Shown here piece by piece: positions 58,457-64,000 of a DNA stretch of 64,000 bases. The translations under genes and the position numbers were made by a program. Source of the DNA: Duganella qianjiadongensis (lineage in GTDB: Bacteria > Pseudomonadota > Gammaproteobacteria > Burkholderiales > Burkholderiaceae_D); the NCBI RefSeq assembly GCF_009857915.1, contig NZ_WWCM01000003.1, positions 124,001 through 188,000 of the forward strand, written 5' to 3'. A model generated the notes under the pieces. That model saw nothing but the letters and a program-made list of their open reading frames with translations. It was not told the origin of the DNA and did no database searches. The first letter of the stretch is position 1; each line of letters opens with the position of its first letter.

Positions 58457-59533
58457 ATGAAAAAATCCCTTATCGCCTTGGCCGTTCTGAGCGCAACCAG
58501 CGCTGCAGCCTTCGCCCAATCGAACGTCACCATCTACGGTATCGTTGATGCCGGTCTGGTGAGCGAGCGCGGCGGCGTTGCCAACACCACCAAAGTTTCC
58601 AGCGGCGTAGGCGCAGCCTCCCGTCTGGGCTTCAAAGGTACGGAAGATCTGGGCGGTGGTCTGAGCGCTGTCTTCGTGCTGGAATCGGGCATCAAAGCTG
58701 ACACCGGCGAATCCGACGTTGCTGGTTCGATCGCTAACCGTCAATCCTACGTTGGTCTGAAATCGACCACCGCTGGTCAGCTGACACTGGGTCGCCAGTA
58801 CACCCCTTACTACGAGTCCGTACGTGACGTAGCAGATCCATTCGCAATGGGCTACGCTGGTACTGCTAAAAACCTGTTCGGCGTGGCTGGCAACAACACC
58901 CGTAACAGCAACGCCATCGTTTACCAGTCGCCAGTAGTGGAAGGCTTCCAGGGCGAAGTTTCGTACAGCGTTGGCGAGCAAGCTGGCGATGCATCGGCAC
59001 AGCGTCAGATCGGCGGCTACGTTGGCTACGCTAACGGTCCTCTGAACGTGCGCGTTGCTTACAATGCACGTAACAACGACGTGCCAGCTTCGAAACTGAG
59101 CACCGACGTAGGCCACAACACCCTGATCGCCGCTAACTACGACTTCGCAGTTGTTAAAGCTTACGCTGCTTTCAGCAAAGACAAGGGCACCAACAGCTCG
59201 GCTCTGGCTAACACCAGCAACCCATTCGGCTACACCGTCGCTCCAGTAGCGTCGAAGGACAGCAGCGTTGCTCTGATCGGCCTGACCGCACCAGTTGGCC
59301 CAGCAGGCACCCTGATGGCTTCGTACACCCGTAAGAACGACAAAGAAGCTGCAAACCACGACGCTGATCAGTGGGCAGTGGGTTACTCCTACGCTCTGTC
59401 GAAACGCACCAGCACCTACGTTTCGTACGCTAAGATCAAAAACAAAAACGGCGCTAGCTACACTGTTGGTAACAACAGCGAAGCCGGTACCGGTGACAAA
59501 GCCTTCAACGTGGGCGTACGTCACTCGTTCTAA
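58457..59533 (+). CDS. Outer-membrane porin (Burkholderia-type general porin)
   Basis: This 358-aa trimeric beta-barrel porin has a signal peptide (KKSLIALAVLSATSAAAFAQ). The barrel starts with SNVTIYGIVDAGLVSERGG, continues with SRLGFKGTEDLGGGLSAVF and SYVGLKSTTAGQLTLGRQY, and ends in VGVRHSF with the C-terminal Phe recognised by the barrel assembly machinery. Codon use is strongly biased (many AAC, ATC, GGT, CGT), a sign of very high expression and unlike the neighbours. GAAGGAAAC is the ribosome site. A terminator follows. Confidence 0.96.
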   Translation: MKKSLIALAVLSATSAAAFAQSNVTIYGIVDAGLVSERGGVANTTKVSSGVGAASRLGFKGTEDLGGGLSAVFVLESGIKADTGESDVAGSIANRQSYVGLKSTTAGQLTLGRQYTPYYESVRDVADPFAMGYAGTAKNLFGVAGNNTRNSNAIVYQSPVVEGFQGEVSYSVGEQAGDASAQRQIGGYVGYANGPLNVRVAYNARNNDVPASKLSTDVGHNTLIAANYDFAVVKAYAAFSKDKGTNSSALANTSNPFGYTVAPVASKDSSVALIGLTAPVGPAGTLMASYTRKNDKEAANHDADQWAVGYSYALSKRTSTYVSYAKIKNKNGASYTVGNNSEAGTGDKAFNVGVRHSF

Positions 59534-59557
59534 TCTGATCTGATCAGGTAGAATCAT

Positions 59558-59589
59558 CAACGGCTGCCTAGTGCAGCCGTTGTTCATTT
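59558..59589 (+). terminator. Terminator after the porin gene
   Basis: CAACGGCTGC (59558-59567) pairs with GCAGCCGTTG (59573-59582) around a 5-nt loop, followed by a T-rich stretch. Confidence 0.85.
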
Positions 59590-59623
59590 CCGCCCTCGTT
59601 TATTTTTGTCGAAAGCCGCTACC

Positions 59624-60226
59624 ATGATGCGCTCGCGCCGGGTTCTCTTTGCCAGTTCGCTTGCCGGTTCCCTGATATTGGCCTCGTTTGCCGTACTGGC
59701 GGCGCCCAAGCTGGCGCGCAAGCCGGCTGCGCAGGTGCTGCCGCGCTACGGCATGCTGGTGTTTTCCGATCTGTGCGTCAGTTCCGAGAATGGCGAATTT
59801 GGCGGCCAGCGCATTACGCTGCAGCGCTTTGCCGAAGTCGATACGGTGTTATATGAATACACGGCTGGTGGCCTGAGCTGGCCGGTGGTGGCCAGCGATG
59901 TGGTGATCGATCCGCGTGGCCGCCAGTTCTATTTCACGGTGCAGCCGCCCGACGAGGAAGAGCGCACCATACGCGGCACGCTGAGCGAGGATGGCAAGGC
60001 GCTGGTGCTCGATGGCAGCTACTGTAATGATGCGAAAATGCCCATGAAGCTGCTGCGGGTGAGTGACTTTGGCCGTCAGGCCGGCGTATGCCGGGTCTGC
60101 CCGCCCATGAAATCGGCACCGGCCGAGCCGGAGCCGTCCCCGCCTGAAACGCCCGCGGCACCGCCGCAACCGGCGGCGCCGCTGCAGAAAATCGAGGCTG
60201 GCCGCACCACTGCCAGCCTGGGCTAG
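59624..60226 (+). CDS. Exported protein with Pro-rich tail, unknown function
   Basis: This 200-aa protein has a basic N-terminus (MMRSRRVLF) and a hydrophobic segment (ASSLAGSLILASFAVLAAP), a likely signal peptide. A beta-rich mature domain with two Cys pairs (SDLCVSSENG; SYCND; GVCRVCPPM) follows, then a Pro/Ala-rich tail (EPEPSPPETPAAPPQPAAP). I recognise no family. The ATG at 59624 is chosen with GAAAG upstream; the upstream TTG is a weak alternative. It is convergent with the ThDP enzyme gene, and a CTGGGC/GCCCAG hairpin overlaps its end. Confidence 0.7.
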   Translation: MMRSRRVLFASSLAGSLILASFAVLAAPKLARKPAAQVLPRYGMLVFSDLCVSSENGEFGGQRITLQRFAEVDTVLYEYTAGGLSWPVVASDVVIDPRGRQFYFTVQPPDEEERTIRGTLSEDGKALVLDGSYCNDAKMPMKLLRVSDFGRQAGVCRVCPPMKSAPAEPEPSPPETPAAPPQPAAPLQKIEAGRTTASLG

Positions 60227-60243
60227 AGCGCTGCCCAGACGAC

Positions 60244-61947
60244 TTATTTCCCCTTTTTAGCCTGCAATGCGTTGTTGCGTATGGTTTCCAGCGTGGCGCC
60301 CGGCGTAATCAGGTTGCCGTCATAGCGCAGTTCGATCACTGCCGGCAGATTCTGGCTGCGCGCAAATGCCAGCGAACGCTCCAGTGCCGGCGCAAACCCC
60401 GCCGTGGTTTCCACCACTTCACCATGGCCGCCATAGGCTGCCGCCAGCGCGGCAAAGTCCGGATTGTGCAGCTGGGTGCCCGAGACGCGGCCCGGATAGT
60501 GCAGTTCCTGATGCATGCGGATGGTGCCGAACATACCGTTGTTGAACACGATGATGACCACACCGGCGCGGTACTGCACGGCGGTGGCTAGCTCCTGCCC
60601 GTTCATCATGTATTCGCCGTCACCGGCAAAGGTGATCACGGTGCGATCGGGATCGATGATTTTTGCCGCCACCCCGGCCGGTACGCTATAGCCCATGGCG
60701 CCGCTGGTAGGAGCGAGCTGGGTGCGCATGCCGCCGTAGCGGTGGAAGCGGTGTGCCCAGGTAGCGTAGTTGCCAGCACCATTGGTGATGATGGTGTTGG
60801 CCGGGGTGAGCTGGTCGAGCTGCTGCACCAGCTGCCACAGATCAAGCGGCGCTTTGCCGTCCTGGAAGATGGGCGGCTGCTGCTGCCATGCGGCCAGATC
60901 GGCTCTGGCGGCAGAAACACTGTCGCGCCATGCGCTGCTGTCGACCGGCGCCATGGCGGCCAGCATGCTGGCGATCTGCGGCATGCCGCTGTTGATCATC
61001 AGCCGGGCCTGATACACGCTGCCCAGTTCTTCGGCGTCGGCATGCACATGCACCAGCTGCTGGCGCGGCACCGGGGCTTCGATCAGACTGTAGCCGCCGG
61101 TGGTCATTTCGCCCAGACGGGGGCCGATGGCGATCAGTACATCGGCTTCACGCACGCGTGCCGCCAGTTTCGGATTGATGCCTATGCCCACGTCGCCTAC
61201 GTAATGGGGGTGGGCATTGTCGAGCAGGTCCTGGAAGCGGAAGGCGCAGGCCACGGGCAGGTGGTTGGCTTCGGCAAAGCGCTGCAGATCGGCGCAGGCG
61301 GCCGGATTCCAGCCGCCGCCACCGAGCAGTACCAGCGGCTTTTTGGCGCCGGACAGCAGCGTACGCAATTGTTCGATCTGGCTGGCGGCGGGGGAGGCCT
61401 GCACCGGCTGGTAGCAGCCCGTATCGGCCACGCTGGCGACGGCCGTCAGCATGTCTTCCGGCAGGGCCAGCACCACCGGGCCGGGGCGGCCGCTGGTAGC
61501 GACCTGGAAAGCGCGGGCGATATATTCGGGTACACGCTCGGCGCGGTCGATCTGCGCCACCCACTTGGCCATCTGGCCATACATGCGGCGGTAGTCGATT
61601 TCCTGGAAAGCTTCGCGGTCGATGAAATCATTGCCCACCTGGCCGATGAACAGAATCATCGGGGTAGAGTCCTGAAACGCCGTATGCACGCCGATCGAGG
61701 CATTGGTAGCGCCGGGACCACGGGTGACAAAGCAGATGCCGGGTTTGCCCGTCATCTTGCCGTAGGCATCGGCCATGAAGGCGGCGCCGCCTTCCTGCCG
61801 GTTGATAATGAAACGGATGCCGGAGTCGTGCAGGGCATCGAGCACGTCCAGATAGCTTTCGCCGGGTACGCCGAAAGCTGTGTCTACGCCGTGGATCTTC
61901 AGGGCATCGACCAGAATCTGGCCGCCAGTGCGGGATGGTAGTGTCAT
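60244..61947 (-). CDS. Thiamine-diphosphate-dependent enzyme, acetolactate synthase-like
   Basis: This 567-aa protein has the three-domain fold of the ThDP decarboxylase/carboligase family: the N-terminal Pyr domain with the catalytic Glu in INRQEGGAAFMADAYGK (about 51), the central domain with KPLVLLGGGGWNPAA, and the C-terminal PP domain with the cofactor motif GDGEYMMNGQELATAVQY (about 440). It resembles acetolactate synthase large subunits, but no small subunit (ilvN) or other branched-chain gene is adjacent, so it may act in another pathway or as a catabolic 2-oxoacid enzyme. TAAGGC lies upstream of the ATG. It is convergent with the exported-protein gene. Confidence 0.88.
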   Translation of the reverse strand: MTLPSRTGGQILVDALKIHGVDTAFGVPGESYLDVLDALHDSGIRFIINRQEGGAAFMADAYGKMTGKPGICFVTRGPGATNASIGVHTAFQDSTPMILFIGQVGNDFIDREAFQEIDYRRMYGQMAKWVAQIDRAERVPEYIARAFQVATSGRPGPVVLALPEDMLTAVASVADTGCYQPVQASPAASQIEQLRTLLSGAKKPLVLLGGGGWNPAACADLQRFAEANHLPVACAFRFQDLLDNAHPHYVGDVGIGINPKLAARVREADVLIAIGPRLGEMTTGGYSLIEAPVPRQQLVHVHADAEELGSVYQARLMINSGMPQIASMLAAMAPVDSSAWRDSVSAARADLAAWQQQPPIFQDGKAPLDLWQLVQQLDQLTPANTIITNGAGNYATWAHRFHRYGGMRTQLAPTSGAMGYSVPAGVAAKIIDPDRTVITFAGDGEYMMNGQELATAVQYRAGVVIIVFNNGMFGTIRMHQELHYPGRVSGTQLHNPDFAALAAAYGGHGEVVETTAGFAPALERSLAFARSQNLPAVIELRYDGNLITPGATLETIRNNALQAKKGK

Positions 61948-62098
61948 TATTTGCCTTATTGGTCTTGTGGATCAAACGGGTTTCAGGATGTCAGCCATTC
62001 TACGGCGCGCTCCATACCGCGGCTTTTCTAATGGCGACACCAAATTTCAGATTTCTGGCACGCGGGCTGCCGTCTGGTGTGGGCGGGGGCGCAACTGG

Positions 62099-62104
62099 TA
62101 CAAT
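62099..62104 (+). promoter_or_regulatory. -10 element of the rnpB promoter
   Basis: TACAAT lies 8 nt before the predicted 5' end of the RNase P RNA. No convincing -35 box is seen at the right distance, as is common for stable RNA genes with other activating features. Confidence 0.6.
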
Positions 62105-62111
62105 AGCGCCC

Positions 62112-62474
62112 GAAGCAAGCCAGACAGCCGCTGGCCAGCGCGTAATGCCTGGCGGGAGGAAGGTCCGGACTCCATAGAGCGGGGTGACGGTTAACGGCCG
62201 TCCGTTGAAAGCCTGCTGTGCCTTACCGGTACTTGTACTGGTGTGGTGCAGGGGTATAAGGCGAGGAATAGGGCCACAGAGACGAGCGTATTAAGTTACG
62301 GTGAAACGCGGTAACCTCCACCTGGTGCAATTCCAAATAGGCACGCGATGATGTGGCTCGCGGAGCGTGCGGGTAGGAAGCTTGAGCGCTGGAGTAATCC
62401 AGCGCCTAGAGGAATGGCTGTCATAGCGCAGGTTCGCCTGTGCCGTAACAAAATCCGGCCTATCGGCTTGCTTC
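62112..62474 (+). ncRNA. rnpB: RNase P catalytic RNA (type A)
   Basis: This RNA removes the 5' leader of tRNA precursors. The terminal stem P1 is exact: GAAGCAAGCC (62112-62121) pairs with GGCTTGCTTC (62465-62474). Conserved cores are GGAGGAAGGTCCGGACTCCA near the 5' part and ACAAAATCCGGCCTATCGGC near the 3' end. The length of about 363 nt fits type A RNAs. It is followed by a hairpin and then glpK on the same strand. Confidence 0.95.
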
Positions 62475-62502
62475 AACTAATTTACAGTGCGCGGCTGGAG
62501 CG

Positions 62503-62530
62503 CCGTCGGCGTGCAGCACGACGCCGACGG
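62503..62530 (+). repeat. Hairpin between rnpB and glpK
   Basis: CCGTCGGCGT (62503-62512) and ACGCCGACGG (62521-62530) form a perfect 10-bp stem with an 8-nt loop. No T-run follows, so it may be a weak terminator of rnpB or a leader element of glpK, whose start codon is 11 nt further on. Confidence 0.65.
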
Positions 62531-62541
62531 GGACGATGCCG

Positions 62542-64000
62542 ATGAAACACTACATACTGGCCCTCGATCAGGGCACGACCAGCTCGCGCGCTATCCTGTT
62601 TGATCGCGCGGGGCAGATCTGCGCCAGCGCCGCGCAGGAATTCCCCCAGCACTTTCCCCAGTCCGGCTGGGTAGAGCACGACCCCAACGAAATCTGGAAC
62701 AGCCAGCTCACGGTAGCGCGCAAAGTGCTGCACGAGAGCGGCGTGAGCGGCGCGCAGATCGCCGCTATCGGCATTGCCAACCAGCGCGAAACCACGCTGG
62801 TGTGGGACCGCAAGAGCGGCGAGCCGATCGCGCCGGCCATCGTCTGGCAGGACCGCCGCACGGCCGACCTGTGCCAGCACTTGCGCGAGGCCGGCAAGGC
62901 GAAGCTGATTGCCGATACCTCGGGGCTGGAACTCGATGCCTATTTTTCCGCCACCAAGCTCAAATGGCTGCTCGACCATGTGCCCGGTGCGCGCGAGCGG
63001 GCCCGGCATGGCGCGCTGGCTTTCGGCACCATCGATAGCTGGCTGACTTTCAAGCTGACCGGCCAGCATGTGACGGATGTGAGCAATGCCTCGCGCACCA
63101 TGCTGTTCAACATACACCTGATGCGCTGGGATAGCGACTTGTTGCATCTGTTCGATATTCCCGAGCAGCTGCTGCCGCAAGTGGTTTCGTCCAGCGAAGA
63201 AGTGGGCAAGACCCACGCTGCCCTGTTTGGCGCGGAAATCCCTGTCGCCGGCATCGCCGGTGATCAGCAGGCTGCCACTTTCGGCCAGGCCTGCATGACT
63301 CCCGGCATGGTGAAAAATACCTATGGCACCGGCTGTTTCATGCTGATGCATCTGGGACGCCATCCGGTGGCTACGCACAACCGTTTGCTGACCACGGTGG
63401 GCTGGCGTGTCGATGGCGCTACCGACTATCTGCTCGAAGGCAGCGTGTTCATGGGCGGCGCTACCGTGCAGTGGCTGCGCGACGGGCTGGGCATCATCAG
63501 CAAATCCTCCGAAGTGGAAGCGCTGGCGGCCAGCGTGCCCGATAGCGGCGGTGTGTATATGGTGCCGGCGTTTGTCGGCCTCGGCGCGCCGCACTGGGAC
63601 CCGTATGCGCGCGGCACGCTGGTGGGACTGAGCCGGGGCAGCAACCGTGGTCACATTGCGCGCGCCGCGCTGGAAGCGATTGCCTACCAGAGCGCCGAGC
63701 TGATGGCCGCCATGCAGAAGGATGTGGCGGCAGCGCAGCGCCAGATTCCGCTGGCGGAGGTGCGGGCCGACGGCGGCGCTGCCTGTAACAATATGCTGAT
63801 GCAGTTCCAGGCCGATCTGCTGGGCGTGCCCGTGATCCGGCCTACCGTGACGGAAACTACGGCGCTGGGAGCGGCCTATCTGGCCGGACTGGCGGTGGGT
63901 TACTGGGAGACGCAGGACGAAATCCGCGCCCAGTGGCGCTGCGAACGGCGCTTCGAGCCGGCCATGGCGGAGCAGCGCCGGCTGGAACTGCTGGGTCAGT
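62542..64000 (+). CDS. glpK: Glycerol kinase, partial (runs past the window end)
   Basis: The frame is open to base 64000, giving about 486 residues without a stop, so the last few residues are missing. FGGY-kinase hallmarks are present: the phosphate loop [11 protein letters not shown] at the start, [14 protein letters not shown] with IVWQDRRTA, the [13 protein letters not shown] segment, [21 protein letters not shown] and the adenosine motif [20 protein letters not shown] near the end. It phosphorylates glycerol to glycerol 3-phosphate. I chose the ATG at 62542 because a GGGGA site lies at a good distance; an ATG at 62536 is too close to it. It is probably transcribed separately from rnpB. 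Confidence 0.95.
   Translation, partial: MKHYILALDQGTTSSRAILFDRAGQICASAAQEFPQHFPQSGWVEHDPNEIWNSQLTVARKVLHESGVSGAQIAAIGIANQRETTLVWDRKSGEPIAPAIVWQDRRTADLCQHLREAGKAKLIADTSGLELDAYFSATKLKWLLDHVPGARERARHGALAFGTIDSWLTFKLTGQHVTDVSNASRTMLFNIHLMRWDSDLLHLFDIPEQLLPQVVSSSEEVGKTHAALFGAEIPVAGIAGDQQAATFGQACMTPGMVKNTYGTGCFMLMHLGRHPVATHNRLLTTVGWRVDGATDYLLEGSVFMGGATVQWLRDGLGIISKSSEVEALAASVPDSGGVYMVPAFVGLGAPHWDPYARGTLVGLSRGSNRGHIARAALEAIAYQSAELMAAMQKDVAAAQRQIPLAEVRADGGAACNNMLMQFQADLLGVPVIRPTVTETTALGAAYLAGLAVGYWETQDEIRAQWRCERRFEPAMAEQRRLELLGQ

Noticed and set aside
62482..63654. A 390-codon frame on the minus strand
   Set aside because: It is antisense to glpK, whose kinase motifs are unmistakable; a GC-rich shadow.

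Overview
The window is GC-rich DNA from a chromosome of a betaproteobacterium. Burkholderiales, family Oxalobacteraceae (Massilia/Duganella/Janthinobacterium-like) is my inference. The reasons are a caa3-type cytochrome oxidase cluster in the betaproteobacterial order, a CIRCE element on the rpoH promoter, a Burkholderia-type porin, the trmL-comF-methyltransferase block and the ftsY-ftsE-ftsX-rpoH order. I see no insertion sequence, prophage, CRISPR array or tRNA gene.

Region by region. 1-7.8 kb holds housekeeping genes: a cut-off beta-helix lipoprotein, a HiPIP, a tiny secreted peptide, a DUF883 protein, ubiA, oxyR, a pilU-type ATPase, the heptose adenylyltransferase, trmL, comF and a BioC-like methyltransferase. 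7.8-17.1 kb is the cytochrome c oxidase locus: a strong promoter, a 300-nt leader that looks structured, coxB (fused to cytochrome c), ctaD, a 36-aa assembly peptide, ctaG, DUF2970, ctaE, a twin-TM protein, SURF1, an SCO-like protein, ctaA, ctaB and SCO1. 17-27 kb carries transport and stress genes: AI-2E-type permease, CBS/CNNM protein, a LysR regulator divergent from a DUF475-terD-AIM24-terD cluster, a PAP2 phosphatase with autotransporter-type repeats, and an HDOD protein.

27.3-46 kb is a pectin/galacturonate catabolic island. A leftward operon (43.2 to 32.7 kb) encodes a TonB-dependent receptor, two Tat-exported GH28 enzymes, a rhamnogalacturonan acetylesterase, a GH28-pectin methylesterase fusion and a small secreted protein. 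Rightward genes encode the complete oxidative galacturonate route: uronate dehydrogenase, lactonase, galactarate dehydratase, KdgD and 2-oxoglutarate semialdehyde dehydrogenase, yielding 2-oxoglutarate. Two FadR-type GntR regulators flank it, and each has a recognisable palindromic operator next to its likely target. No inner-membrane galacturonate transporter lies in the window.

46-64 kb returns to core functions: an ABC exporter whose permease is fused to a CPBP protease domain, a second-type signal peptidase I, gamma-glutamyltransferase, a lipoprotein, rpoH, ftsX, ftsE, ftsY, a B12-binding MerR-type regulator of the CarH/LitR type, a 1-kb non-coding stretch leading to a major porin, a Pro-rich exported protein, a ThDP enzyme, rnpB (RNase P RNA) and the start of glpK, cut by the window end. 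All functions are inferred from sequence motifs and context; no database search was run.
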